64,000 nt of DNA from Streptomyces sclerotialus (GTDB lineage Bacteria; Actinomycetota; Actinomycetes; Streptomycetales; Streptomycetaceae). The stretch lies in the NCBI GenBank assembly GCA_000719105.1, contig JODX01000007.1, positions 259,209 through 323,208 of the forward strand, given 5' to 3'. Shown here in pieces: positions 1 through 8,747 of this stretch (the first letter of the stretch is position 1; every line of letters starts with the position of its first letter). The notes beneath the pieces are model-generated. The model was not told the origin of the DNA. It did no database searches and saw only the letters and a program-made list of their open reading frames with translations. Position numbers and translations under genes: made by a program.

Positions 1-2
1 TG

Positions 3-677
3 GCCGCGTGCCTGGTCGAACGGCTGGGCGGGCTCGGCACGCTGGAGGGTGTCCCCTCGGCGCGGCTCGGCGGCGTCCCCCTCGACGCGGTGCCGCCGGC
101 GGCCGCCCGCCGTGCCGTGCTGGTGCAGGACAAGGACCCGGTGCTGCTGTCCGGGACGGTCCGGGACCTGCTCGACGTGCCTCGCTCCGGTGCTGTCTCC
201 GCCGCCGAGGCGCTTGCGGCGGCGCAATGTGACGACGTGCTGCGAACGCTGGCGCAGGTGTCCCGGCCCGTGGAGGGCGCCCACCCGGCGGTGGGCGATC
301 CGGGCATCGCCCACCTCACGGAACGTGGCAGATCCGTCTCCGGCGGTCAGCGCCAGCGACTCGCTCTCGCACGCTCGCTGGTCACCGACCCGGAGGTGCT
401 GGTGCTCGACGAACCGACCAGTGCCGTCGACGCGCACACGGAGGCGCGCATCGCAAAGGCGCTGAAGACGATCAGAAAGGGCCGCACGACCGTGGTTATC
501 ACGTTCAGTCCGCTGTTGCTCGAGCGGGCCGACCGGGTGGTGTTCGTAACCTCGGCCAGGGTGCGGGCCACTGGCACGCACCGCGCGCTTCTGCAATCCG
601 AACCCGCTTACCGGGCGCTGGTCCTGCGCGCCGTGGGGAACGAGGTTCCCCCATTCGGCCAGAGGAACCCCGAATGA
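3..677 (+). CDS. ABC transporter ATP-binding/permease subunit, C-terminal part (cut by window edge)
   Basis: This is the C-terminal nucleotide-binding domain of an ABC exporter half; the 5' end lies outside the window and the reading phase starts at base 3. An intact signature VSGGQRQ (about bases 339-360) is followed by Walker B LVLDEPTSAVD. The H-loop position, usually IAHRL, reads ITFSP, so the switch histidine is replaced by Phe. The stop TGA at 675-677 overlaps the ATG of the next ABC gene (ATGA), which suggests translational coupling and a heterodimer. The substrate cannot be told from sequence. Confidence 0.9.
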   Translation, partial: AACLVERLGGLGTLEGVPSARLGGVPLDAVPPAAARRAVLVQDKDPVLLSGTVRDLLDVPRSGAVSAAEALAAAQCDDVLRTLAQVSRPVEGAHPAVGDPGIAHLTERGRSVSGGQRQRLALARSLVTDPEVLVLDEPTSAVDAHTEARIAKALKTIRKGRTTVVITFSPLLLERADRVVFVTSARVRATGTHRALLQSEPAYRALVLRAVGNEVPPFGQRNPE

Positions 678-2461
678 GGACGGCAGAGAGCTCTGAGGAC
701 GATCCCGGTTCCTTGCTGCGGCGGTTGACCCTTCCGGTCGCCCCGGCCGGGTCGATCCGCGCATACGTACGGACGCTGGCGCACCGTCACCGGCGGGCGC
801 TGGCGCACCTAGTGCTGGCCAACGCGGTGGCTGTGACGGCATCGATGGCGGGGCCGTTCCTGCTGGGCGGCCTCGTCCAGCGCCTCGCGGCCCGGCCGGG
901 CCAGGGCTCGTTCACGCTGGTCGCCGGGGTCTTCCTGGCAGCGATCACCGTTCAGGCGGTGTGCACCCGCAAGGTTCGTGCGGACGGGGCCGTTCTCGGT
1001 GAGACGTTGCTGGCCGAACTACGCGAGGATTTCCTCACCCGGGCGGTGCGGCTGCCGCCCGGCGTACTGGAGGGCAATGGCGCCGGTGATCTCCTCTCAC
1101 GCATCACCACGGATGTCGACCGGCTGTCCAACGCGCTGCGTGAGGCCGTGCCCCACCTCGTCGTCGCGGTGGTCTGGGTGGCCGGTCTCCTGGCCGGACT
1201 GGTCCTGACCGCACCCCCGCTCGCCCTGCCGCTGCTGCTGGTGGTGGTGCCGGTACTGCTCGTGGTCCGCTGGTACGTCCGCGCGGCCCCGCAGGCCTAC
1301 CGCTCCGAGTCCGCCGGATACGCGGCCATCTGTACAGCGCTGGCCGAGTCGGTTGACGCGGCGCGGACCATCGAAGCCCACCGGCTCGGTGAGCGCCGCG
1401 TCGCACAGTCCGACGAGCGGATCCGGGTGTGGGTGGGTCGGCAGAGCTTCACCATGGGACTGCGTACCATGCTGCACGTCGTGGTCAACGGGGCCCACGC
1501 CCTGCTGCTCGTACTGGCGCTCGCGGCGGGCGGCGTCTCCGTCCTCCGCGGCTGGCTCGGGATCGGGGCGCTGACCACCGGGATAATGCTCGTGCAGATG
1601 CTACTGCAACCGGTCAACCAGATTCTGCGTTGGTACACCGACCTCCAGGTGTGCCGGACCGCGCTCTCACGGCTCCTGGGCGTACGGGAGGTCCCCTTGG
1701 ACACCTCCCCCAAGGCCCCGGCACCGAGCGGCCGGGAGCTGCGCGCCGACCGGGTGCGCTTCCACTATGGAGAAGGCCCTGACGTGCTGCGTGGGATCTC
1801 GCTGCGGATTCCACCGGGCACACGGCTGGCGCTGGTGGGCCCGTCGGGGGCCGGTAAATCCACCTTCGGCCGGCTGCTCGCCGGTATTCACACGCCGACG
1901 GCCGGTGAGGTCACCCTGGGCGGAACGGCGATCGACCGCATTCCCACCGAGCAACTGCGCGGGCACGTGGCCCTGGTCAACCAGGAGCACCACGTGTTCA
2001 CCGGCACCTTGAGGGACAACCTGATCATGGCACGGCCCACGGCCAGCGACACCCACCTCCTCGCGGCCCTGGAGGCGGTCGACGCCCTGGAGTGGGTGCG
2101 CGGGCTGGAGCACGGACTCGACACGGAGGTTGGGCAGGGCGGGCTGGCGTTGCTTGCCGCGCAGGCCCAACAGGTTGCGCTGGCCCGGCTGCTGCTGGCG
2201 GACCCGCACACCCTCGTCCTGGACGAGGCCACGGCCCTCCTTGACCCAGGTGCCGCGCGACACCTGGAGCGCTCACTCGCCCGGGTCCTTCAGGGCCGTA
2301 CGGTGATTGCCATCGCGCACCGGCTACACACCGCGTACGACGCCGATCTCATCGCCGTCGTCGACCAGGGCCGCATCACCGAACTGGGCGACCATCACCG
2401 GCTGCTGGCGGAGGACGGGACGTATGCCGCACTGTGGCGGTCGTGGCAAGGGACCCCGTAG
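674..2461 (+). CDS. ABC transporter ATP-binding/permease subunit (second half of heterodimeric exporter)
   Basis: A 595-residue type IV ABC exporter half. Residues about 30-330 hold the membrane domain with several hydrophobic helices. The nucleotide-binding domain follows, with Walker A GPSGAGKST near residue 392, Walker B LVLDEATALLD and a normal H-loop IAHRL. The ABC signature near residue 494 is degenerate: LLAAQAQQ instead of LSGGQ. Paired with the upstream subunit (intact signature, degenerate H-loop), this gives one normal and one degenerate composite ATP site, as known for heterodimeric exporters. The start ATG overlaps the upstream stop by ATGA. The cargo is unknown. Confidence 0.92.
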   Translation: MRTAESSEDDPGSLLRRLTLPVAPAGSIRAYVRTLAHRHRRALAHLVLANAVAVTASMAGPFLLGGLVQRLAARPGQGSFTLVAGVFLAAITVQAVCTRKVRADGAVLGETLLAELREDFLTRAVRLPPGVLEGNGAGDLLSRITTDVDRLSNALREAVPHLVVAVVWVAGLLAGLVLTAPPLALPLLLVVVPVLLVVRWYVRAAPQAYRSESAGYAAICTALAESVDAARTIEAHRLGERRVAQSDERIRVWVGRQSFTMGLRTMLHVVVNGAHALLLVLALAAGGVSVLRGWLGIGALTTGIMLVQMLLQPVNQILRWYTDLQVCRTALSRLLGVREVPLDTSPKAPAPSGRELRADRVRFHYGEGPDVLRGISLRIPPGTRLALVGPSGAGKSTFGRLLAGIHTPTAGEVTLGGTAIDRIPTEQLRGHVALVNQEHHVFTGTLRDNLIMARPTASDTHLLAALEAVDALEWVRGLEHGLDTEVGQGGLALLAAQAQQVALARLLLADPHTLVLDEATALLDPGAARHLERSLARVLQGRTVIAIAHRLHTAYDADLIAVVDQGRITELGDHHRLLAEDGTYAALWRSWQGTP

Positions 2462-2475
2462 GTGGATACATTTAC

Positions 2476-2489
2476 TGGGAACGGTCCCA
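2476..2489. promoter_or_regulatory. LacI-type operator-like palindrome or short hairpin after the ABC genes
   Basis: TGGGAACGGTCCCA sits 15 bases after the ABC stop codon and extends to ACTGGGA/TCCCAGT arms. It resembles LacI-family operators of the TGGGANCGNTCCCA kind, but with its 4-base loop it could also be a small terminator hairpin. Confidence 0.4.
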
Positions 2490-2837
2490 GTACCCCTTCG
2501 TATCGAAGACGGCCGCAAACCAGCCATGATCGAAGGGTTGATCGAATAAGCCAACCTGTCAGCGGCGGCGGGGTGCTGGGCCCCTGGGTTTCCATCGCAC
2601 GCTTCCCGCCCGGCAGCCGCACCGGCGCGCTGCGCTCCGGCTTCGCCGCCGTATACCTTTGACCAGCGGCGACATGAAAGTTATCGAAAGGTAACGCCAT
2701 TAGGGGCACCGCTGTCGCAGCGGGGAGGGTGTCGACCGGTCGAACATCCCGTCCGCATGCGGTCACGCTCCGCGTCTGTGCCGCTCGGCGCGAACGCAGG
2801 GCGTGATCGCGTATGTGTCCTGAATATTTCCCTCCGG

Positions 2838-2849
2838 GTAAGCGCTTAC
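2838..2849. promoter_or_regulatory. LacI-family operator upstream of the LacI gene
   Basis: GTAAGCGCTTAC is a perfect 12-base palindrome with the central CG step typical of LacI-family operators. It lies 64 bases upstream of the regulator's start codon, so autoregulation is the simplest reading. Confidence 0.65.
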
Positions 2850-2913
2850 TTGTTGGCCCGCCTGGCCGTATGTGAACGTGCACAGGCGCAACAGCACACT
2901 TCAAGGGAGATCG

Positions 2914-3933
2914 GTGACCAGGGCTTCTTCCGGGCGGCAGCCGACGGTATACGACGTGGCGCGGGAGGCGGGTGTCTCACATGCGACTGTCTCCCGGGTC
3001 ATCAACGGCGCACGGTACGTCAGCCCCACAGCGCGACAGGCCGTCGAGGACGCTATCCGCGCGACGGGCTACATACGCAACCAGCAGGCGCGCGGCCTGG
3101 TGCGGGGCCAGGCGGACTGCGTCACGGTCGTGATCGCTGCGCCGCACGAGTCGCTGCCGAGTACCTCTGACCCGTTCCGTGTCATCCAGGGCTGCGCCAG
3201 GGCCCTGGCCCGGCACAACATGGCCCTGAACGTGGCGTTCATCGACACACGCGAGCAGGGCGCGGCGCAGCGTCAGCTGCAACGTCACATCGTCGCGTTC
3301 GGCACGCTCGGGCTCCTCGTCATCCCGCACCGCTCGGACGCCGTACCGGCCTGGCTGGCCCAGAGCCGTCTGCCCACCGTCGTCCACGGCAGGCCGTGGC
3401 TGGCCGGACGCCAAGCGGCGTATGTGACGATCGACCATCGCGGGGCCGCCTACTCGCTCGCCCGTCACCTGCACATGTCCGGTCGTCGGCGAATCGCTCT
3501 GCTCACCGGTCGGCGAGACACCCCCGACAGCGATGAGCGTCTGGAGGGGTACCGGGTGGCGTTGACGGATCTGGGGATGAGCCTCGACGACAGTCTCCTC
3601 GCCCGCGGCAACCGCACCCGCGCCGGAGGGAAGGCCGCGATGCACCGGCTGCTGGTCCAGGACGCGGCGCTCGACGCCGTCCTGGTGAGCGGCGACCGCA
3701 TGACGGAGGGAGCGCTGGAGGCGCTGCGTGAGGCGGGCAGGTCCGTGCCCGGTGACGTGGCGGTCGGCGGACTGGACGACACACCGGGCCCCTCCTTCGG
3801 CCTGACGGGCATCGACCATCCGTGGAACCGCATCGGCGAGGAGATGGTGCGCCTGCTGCTCGCCCTGCTGGCGGGACAGAAACCCTCGGCGGTCGTGCTG
3901 CCCAGTCGCTTGGTGCGTCGACGGTCGACCTAA
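2914..3933 (+). CDS. LacI-family transcriptional regulator
   Basis: A 339-residue LacI/GalR repressor. The N-terminal helix-turn-helix reads TVYDVAREAGVSHATVSRVING, here within the first 35 residues, followed by a hinge (VSPTARQAVEDAIRATGY) and a periplasmic-binding-protein-like effector domain ending in the common RLVRRRST tail. The GTG at 2914 is chosen over a GTG at 2872 because AAGGGAGA at 2903-2910 is a well-placed ribosome site. A perfect palindrome upstream suggests autoregulation. No sugar genes adjoin it; its nearest neighbours are the ABC exporter and a LuxR-type regulator, so its effector is not predictable. Confidence 0.9.
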   Translation: MTRASSGRQPTVYDVAREAGVSHATVSRVINGARYVSPTARQAVEDAIRATGYIRNQQARGLVRGQADCVTVVIAAPHESLPSTSDPFRVIQGCARALARHNMALNVAFIDTREQGAAQRQLQRHIVAFGTLGLLVIPHRSDAVPAWLAQSRLPTVVHGRPWLAGRQAAYVTIDHRGAAYSLARHLHMSGRRRIALLTGRRDTPDSDERLEGYRVALTDLGMSLDDSLLARGNRTRAGGKAAMHRLLVQDAALDAVLVSGDRMTEGALEALREAGRSVPGDVAVGGLDDTPGPSFGLTGIDHPWNRIGEEMVRLLLALLAGQKPSAVVLPSRLVRRRST

Positions 3934-4057
3934 ACCGGACCTCTCGCCGTCGCCCTGGCAGGAGCCCGAAGCCGCGTCACTTTCCTACCCACCCACCTAC
4001 GCCCCGCGCCCGGTCCCGGGCTAGCACTGCCGCACCGTGCAGGGGGAAGGGAAAGCC

Positions 4058-5098
4058 ATGGAAACGAAACACACCCCGGCCTCCGCATGGCACGTCCTAC
4101 GCGATGCCCTGACGCAAGGAGTGTTGGACCCTGGGCACCACCCGTCCCTGGCGGAGCAGATGACCGCGCTGGGACTGCTCCGCAGGACGCCCGAGGGACT
4201 CGCGCCGGCTCACGACCACATCGCCTACTACTCGGTGACCGGGGCAGTGCTCCAAGGCTTGGAGGAAAACCTGGTCCGGGCCCTGTCATTGGTGTGGTCA
4301 CGGCCCGCGTCGCTGCGCGCTAACGGCGTGCCGACGCAGGCGCCGCGTGGTGGAACCCCGGTGGAGGGCACCGGGTGGCACCGTGTCGTCCAGCAGATCA
4401 TCAAAGCGGAGCGGGAGATCCTCGTCGCGCTGCCGGGTACCCGATTCCCCCACGCGGTCCTGCGGGAGCTGGCGGGCGCGCTGCGCACCGCGTTGACGCG
4501 GGAGGTGAAGGTGCAGGTCATCTGCCAGCACCCGGCACGGTTCAGCGAACCGGTGAAACGTGTCATCCAGGAGATCGGCGCGGTGGGCGCCGAGGCCAGA
4601 ACGCTGGAGGAGTTCTTCCAGCAGCTCATCGTCGTGGACCGGTCCGTGGCGTCCATCTCCATGCTGGACCTCGAAGCGGACGGTACGGTCCTCACGGACC
4701 CCGTGGCTGTCTCCTTCCTGGTGGACCTCTACGAGCGCCACTGGACCCGGGCGGCCGATCACCCCTTCCGTCCGACCCACGCGGCCCGCGCCGCCGACGA
4801 GGTCGGCACCGCCTTCCGCGACGCCCTCGTGCGGATGCTGGTCAACGGGCATCCCGACAAGCACATTGCCAAGAGATTGGGTCTGTCCCTGCGCAGCACC
4901 GCCGAGCACGTGGCCCGCCTCAAGGCGGAACTGGGCGCCAAGAACCGTACGCAGATGGGCTACTTGCTCGCCAAGCGTGAAATCGACGGCGGTGAAACCG
5001 GCCGGCGAAAGGTCGGCGGCGAGGAAGGTGATGAAGCGGTGCTGTCCGCCCGGCAGCACGTGGTCCCGGACTGGACCCAGGCGAAGAACGCGGCATGA
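4058..5098 (+). CDS. LuxR-family (GerE HTH) regulator with PLD-like sensor region
   Basis: A 346-residue regulator. The C-terminal third carries a LuxR-type helix-turn-helix (residues about 255-310: NGHPDKHIAKRLGLSLRSTAEHVARLKAELGAKN, here split by position rather than as one motif). The middle (about 110-220) resembles the phospholipase-D-like fold seen in TrmB-type sensors. Residues 1-60 look like a degenerate winged-helix region. ATG at 4058 is preceded by GGGGGAAGG. It lies 150 bases ahead of the RibD-like gene in the same direction and may control it. Confidence 0.8.
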   Translation: METKHTPASAWHVLRDALTQGVLDPGHHPSLAEQMTALGLLRRTPEGLAPAHDHIAYYSVTGAVLQGLEENLVRALSLVWSRPASLRANGVPTQAPRGGTPVEGTGWHRVVQQIIKAEREILVALPGTRFPHAVLRELAGALRTALTREVKVQVICQHPARFSEPVKRVIQEIGAVGAEARTLEEFFQQLIVVDRSVASISMLDLEADGTVLTDPVAVSFLVDLYERHWTRAADHPFRPTHAARAADEVGTAFRDALVRMLVNGHPDKHIAKRLGLSLRSTAEHVARLKAELGAKNRTQMGYLLAKREIDGGETGRRKVGGEEGDEAVLSARQHVVPDWTQAKNAA

Positions 5099-5248
5099 AA
5101 CGGCGTTCGCCCGAGCGCCGGCCCCCTGGGATCCGTCGACAACCGCCGTGAGGATCTGCTCCGCTTGCCGCACCTGATTCGAACTTCCCACCTCATCGTC
5201 CGGTGATGGCCGGGCCTCCGGCCCGGTCCGCCGAGAGGGAGCGCGTAG

Positions 5249-6382
5249 ATGCCGTACCCGCACGTCCTGTTGTCCGCCGCCGTCTCCCTCGACGGCTGTC
5301 TCGACGACACTGGACCCGAGCGCCTGAAGCTCTCCGGTCCGGCCGACTTCGATCGTGTCGACGCGGCACGGGCGTCCGCCGATGCGATCCTTGTCGGCGC
5401 CGGCACTGTCCGTGCCGACAACCCGCGGCTGCTTGTCTACTCCGCAGAACGACGGGCCGGCCGCGTCGCCGAGGGCAAGCCCGAATTCCCGCTCAAGGTG
5501 ACGGTCAGCGGTTCCGGCGACCTCGATCCGCAGGCGCTGTTCTGGCGCACGGGCGGCGAAAAGCTCCTGTATACGACGAACAAGGGCGCCGAGCGGGCGC
5601 AAGGGCTCGGGATCGCGGCGGACGTCGTGCCGTTGGGCGACGAACTCGACTGGCGTCGGCTCTTGGAGCACCTGCACGGTGTCCACGAGGTGCGGCGGCT
5701 GATGGTCGAGGGCGGCGGGACCGTGCACACCCAGTTGCTCCGGTTGGGGCTCGCCGACGAGCTCCAGCTCGCCCTCGTGCCGCTGCTCGTCGGGGCCCCG
5801 GACGCGCCCCGGCTGTTCGGGGCTGGCACCTACCAGCGCGGACGGCTGCGCCTGTGCGCGACTCGGGCTGTCGGCGATGTCGTCCTGATGAACTATGAGC
5901 CCACCGCCCCCGGCACCGGGCCGCTGCCCTCGGCCGCCGACCGGCACTGGCTGCGGATCGCCTGCGAGCTGGCGGCCCGGTGCCCGCCTTCGCAGACGGC
6001 TTTCAGCGTGGGGGCGGTGGTGGTCGCAGCCGACGGGACCGAGCTGGCCCGCGCGCATTCGCGGGAGAGCGGGGATCCGGTGGCGCATGCCGAGGAGGCA
6101 GCGCTCGCGAAGATCGCCGCGGGCCATCCGCAGCTGGTCGGCGCCACGGTGTACAGCAGCCTGGAGCCCTGTGCCCGGCGCGCCTCCCGGCCCGCACCGT
6201 GCGCGCGGCTGATCTTGGGCGCGGGCATACGGCGGGTCGTCACGGCGTGGCGGGAGCCGGACACGTTCGTGCCGGGGGCCGACGGGACCTCGGCACTGAC
6301 GGCCGGGAGTGCAGAGGTTGTCGTCGTACCCGAGTACGAGGGGGCGGCGAAGGCACCGAACCGGCATCTGTCTTTGGCGTGA
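5249..6382 (+). CDS. RibD-like reductase-deaminase fusion in reversed order
   Basis: A 377-residue protein with an N-terminal RibD_C/dihydrofolate-reductase-type domain (about 1-215; SLDGCLDD, ILVGAGTVRADNPRL, LMVEGGGTVHTQLL) and a C-terminal cytidine-deaminase-like domain (about 225-377). The deaminase shows the zinc motifs HAEEAAL near residue 278 and EPC followed nine residues later by PC near 307-317. Classical RibD has deaminase first and reductase second, so the order is inverted here. It likely acts on a pyrimidine or pterin-like intermediate, possibly in a specialised pathway rather than housekeeping riboflavin synthesis. GAGAGGGAG precedes the ATG. The upstream LuxR-type gene is a candidate regulator. 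Confidence 0.8.
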   Translation: MPYPHVLLSAAVSLDGCLDDTGPERLKLSGPADFDRVDAARASADAILVGAGTVRADNPRLLVYSAERRAGRVAEGKPEFPLKVTVSGSGDLDPQALFWRTGGEKLLYTTNKGAERAQGLGIAADVVPLGDELDWRRLLEHLHGVHEVRRLMVEGGGTVHTQLLRLGLADELQLALVPLLVGAPDAPRLFGAGTYQRGRLRLCATRAVGDVVLMNYEPTAPGTGPLPSAADRHWLRIACELAARCPPSQTAFSVGAVVVAADGTELARAHSRESGDPVAHAEEAALAKIAAGHPQLVGATVYSSLEPCARRASRPAPCARLILGAGIRRVVTAWREPDTFVPGADGTSALTAGSAEVVVVPEYEGAAKAPNRHLSLA

Positions 6383-6660
6383 CTCGGGCTTTCGGGGCCG
6401 GGCGGCGCTACGTTTTGGCGGGGACGACCCGGAGGCGGCGCCGCGTCTGCCGGTTCTTCGGCATGCGGCTTCCCTGCGTACGCTGGTGGGCCCAGGATCC
6501 ATTCGCAGGCACCCGTCGATGGGCAGCGAGCTGGACGCCTGTTACCGAGCCATCGGCCAGCACATCCGCGATGGCCGAGACCGCGCCAGCAATCCCGGAG
6601 GAAACTGATCGACAGCCCTCACCGAGTCCCCGCGGCCGACGGGCAGGTATGGCGGACCGG

Positions 6661-7032
6661 CTACCCGTCGACCTTGCCGTCCGGCAGCCTGCGACAGGCG
6701 TGCGATCTACGGAACTTCTGGCCCGACCGTGCTTCTTCCTCCGCCGGGATGAGCCGCGCCATCTCGTTCTCGTCGATGAACCAGCGGTACCCCGCCGCAA
6801 CCTCCTCCGCCCCGAGTCCCGGCCCCGGTTCCAGCAGGATCGACCCGTACCAGTTGGTGCGGAAACGCTCTCCAGGCCGGCCGCACTCCGAGCAGATCTC
6901 CGGTTCCGGTAAGCGCATCACGGCCGCCAGAGTGGCCTGCGCATCGACGTAATCCTTGTCCGCCTCCAGTCGCTTGCGGTACGCGGCGTCAGATTCGCCA
7001 GGCTCCTGCTCAGGTGTCTCGTAGACCTGCAT
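6661..7032 (-). CDS. Small hypothetical protein, DUF6083-like
   Basis: A 123-residue protein starting MQVYETPEQEP. It has an acidic N-terminal half, a single CSEC pair, and then a segment reading RTNWYGSILLEPG followed by GYRWFIDENE, which resembles the DUF6083 family of streptomycetes. The ATG at 7032 is chosen because upstream codons in this frame look non-coding. No function is known. The 278-base stretch before it (6383-6660) holds nothing recognisable. Confidence 0.55.
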   Translation of the reverse strand: MQVYETPEQEPGESDAAYRKRLEADKDYVDAQATLAAVMRLPEPEICSECGRPGERFRTNWYGSILLEPGPGLGAEEVAAGYRWFIDENEMARLIPAEEEARSGQKFRRSHACRRLPDGKVDG

Positions 7033-7323
7033 GACGGCAGCGTGAGTACGCCAATGGCATATGCGAGAGGCGTAAGTCGGACGGGGTGTGCGAGAGAGAG
7101 AAGGGAAGCAGCGGGGCAGCGGGCGACCCGGCAGGTGCGGTAGGCATTCAACCGAACCGTGGGTGACGGCCGGAACATGGCGTGCGCATGCCCACCGCGC
7201 CCTGACGGGATCCGTGCGCTCCCACGCGCTCCGAAGCACTACCCCGTGGCCGGAACGCGGCTTGTCGGCATTTCAACCAACCCCACTCTTGGCGGGTCAG
7301 CTGACGACCACAGGGGGCGGGGG

Positions 7324-8220
7324 ATGCCGTTCATCAGCAGCAGAGCTCTGGAAGAGAGCGCCGACGCCATCAACGGGCTACGCAACAAGGTCGAAGCGCT
7401 GCAACGCGACACCACAGCCATCCGGGAAGGCGTCCACGGACAGCAGACCGGCATCCGTGACGAACTCGACCGCCACCGCGACACCGCCGTGCAGCCGCTC
7501 AAGGAGAAGCTCGACATCGGGCTCGCCTGCGCCTCCCGGCTCTACCGCGGCCGCAGCGGTGTCCTCGACGGTGAGACCGTCGGCTACTACGTGTAGCCCT
7601 GCCTCGACCAGGTCCACGGCGGCGGTGCGCTGCCCCCGGAGGACGGCACCCATCTGGTCATCGTCTCGGGGTTGTGCGGCGACGAACCGCCGACGGGCGA
7701 CGACGAGTTCGTGACGTACGTCAAGAGGCTGCCGCATCCGCTCCTGCACCGGTGACTGGACGAGGCCGAACCACTCTCGTCGACGTTCGGCTACCGGCGG
7801 ACCGCGGACGTCCGCCGCCGCTACGACCTGCCCGGCCGCCGCCCGGCCGGTTTCCTCGCCACCGGCGACGCCCTCGCCGGTCGGCGCCGCACGCCCATGA
7901 CGCGGCGCGTGCGGCGGGCGCTCCTCGCGGCGTCCCGGCAGGCGTGGGACATCTTCGTCGGGGCGGACCGCAGGATGCCCGGCGCGATCGGCAACGCCCC
8001 CGACGGCGGCTCCGCGGGGGCGGGTCGTGGCTGGTATCTGCGCCGGGACCAGGAGCGTTCTCCGGGCGGCCCCGTCGTGGGCCGTGCCTCCCGCGCCGTA
8101 CTGACCCTTTCCGAGCCGGTCGCCGCGCTGTTCGCGCCGCCCGCGGCGCGGGCCGACCTGTTCACCGCCCGGTACCGGCCCCGGTGGAGCCGCGCGCGGA
8201 ACCGGAGGAACTCGGGTTAG
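7324..8220 (+). pseudogene. Remnant of an FAD-dependent monooxygenase fused behind a short coiled-coil ORF
   Basis: One reading frame runs from ATG 7324 to TAG 8218-8220 with two in-frame stops, TAG at 7594-7596 and TGA at 7753-7755. From about 7510 the translation matches the C-terminal half of an FAD-dependent oxidoreductase: DIGLACASRLYRG, GYYV, GLCGDEPPTGDDEF, AEPLSSTFGYRRTADVRRRYD, FLATGDAL. The usual segment after GDAL (FNPVYGQGMTVA in the family) is missing, and the tail resumes at RRALLAASRQAWD to GWYLRRDQERSPGGPVVGRA. The FAD-binding N-terminus is absent; the first 60 residues are an unrelated helix-rich stretch rich in Glu, Arg and Gln. The gene is therefore truncated, internally deleted and interrupted by stops. 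Confidence 0.75.
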
Positions 8221-8282
8221 AAAGGAGACCACGGAGGCCATGTGCGGTCCATCGGTCTAGACCTCTGTCGGATTCGTGAGGC

Positions 8283-8747
8283 ATGATCGGTGGTATGGAG
8301 AAAGCGCGCCTGCGGACTACTGAGTCCGCTGTCGTGGCGATTCGTGACCTCGCGGTGGAGTTCGGGGTGAGCATGACCGTCACCGACGACATCGGTGCCG
8401 ACCGCACCTCGCGCCGTACCACGGCCGAGCTGTTCACCGTGTTCGACCCCGACGGCTCGCTGCCGCACGAGGCGTTCGTGGAGCTGGCCGGGTCGCCCTC
8501 CGTCAGCGTCCGGCTCTTCCCCGAGGACGACGCGCGGATCACCGTCGACGGGGTGGAGTTCCACGATGTGCCGCGGGACTCCGTGCCCGGGTTCCTGCGA
8601 TCCGTCTACGGCGGGCTCGCCCGGACCAAGGGGCGGCTGTTCCCACCCGGCCAGTGGCTCATCGTGCCGTTGCCGGGGGACGAGACCTACAAGGAACCGA
8701 TCGTGGACGCCAACCTCACACCGTGGCTGGCGCGTAGCGCGCGATGA
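8283..8747 (+). CDS. Conserved hypothetical protein
   Basis: A 154-residue soluble protein; an internal ATG at 8295 (MEKARLRT) is an equally possible start giving 150 residues. GTGAGG lies just before 8283. The protein has a balanced composition, codon use typical of its neighbours, no signal peptide and no motif that I recognise. It ends inside the 3' end of the opposing epimerase remnant (overlap 8716-8747), which suggests that it or the remnant has lost its original flank. It may be a small cytosolic protein related to immunity or stress, but no function can be assigned. Confidence 0.5.
   Translation: MIGGMEKARLRTTESAVVAIRDLAVEFGVSMTVTDDIGADRTSRRTTAELFTVFDPDGSLPHEAFVELAGSPSVSVRLFPEDDARITVDGVEFHDVPRDSVPGFLRSVYGGLARTKGRLFPPGQWLIVPLPGDETYKEPIVDANLTPWLARSAR

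Larger units (their letters stand above)
2462..2913. other. Intergenic region with two LacI-type palindromes
   Basis: No convincing gene is present in these 452 bases. The region holds two palindromes listed separately (2476-2489 and 2838-2849) and a weak inverted repeat GTTATC/GGTAAC around 2678-2694. It therefore looks like the control region for the LacI gene and possibly the trailer of the ABC operon. Confidence 0.5.

Noticed and set aside
1667..2263. Long open frame antisense to the ABC gene
   Set aside because: It is the shadow of a gene with clear ABC motifs on the plus strand and has no homology of its own.
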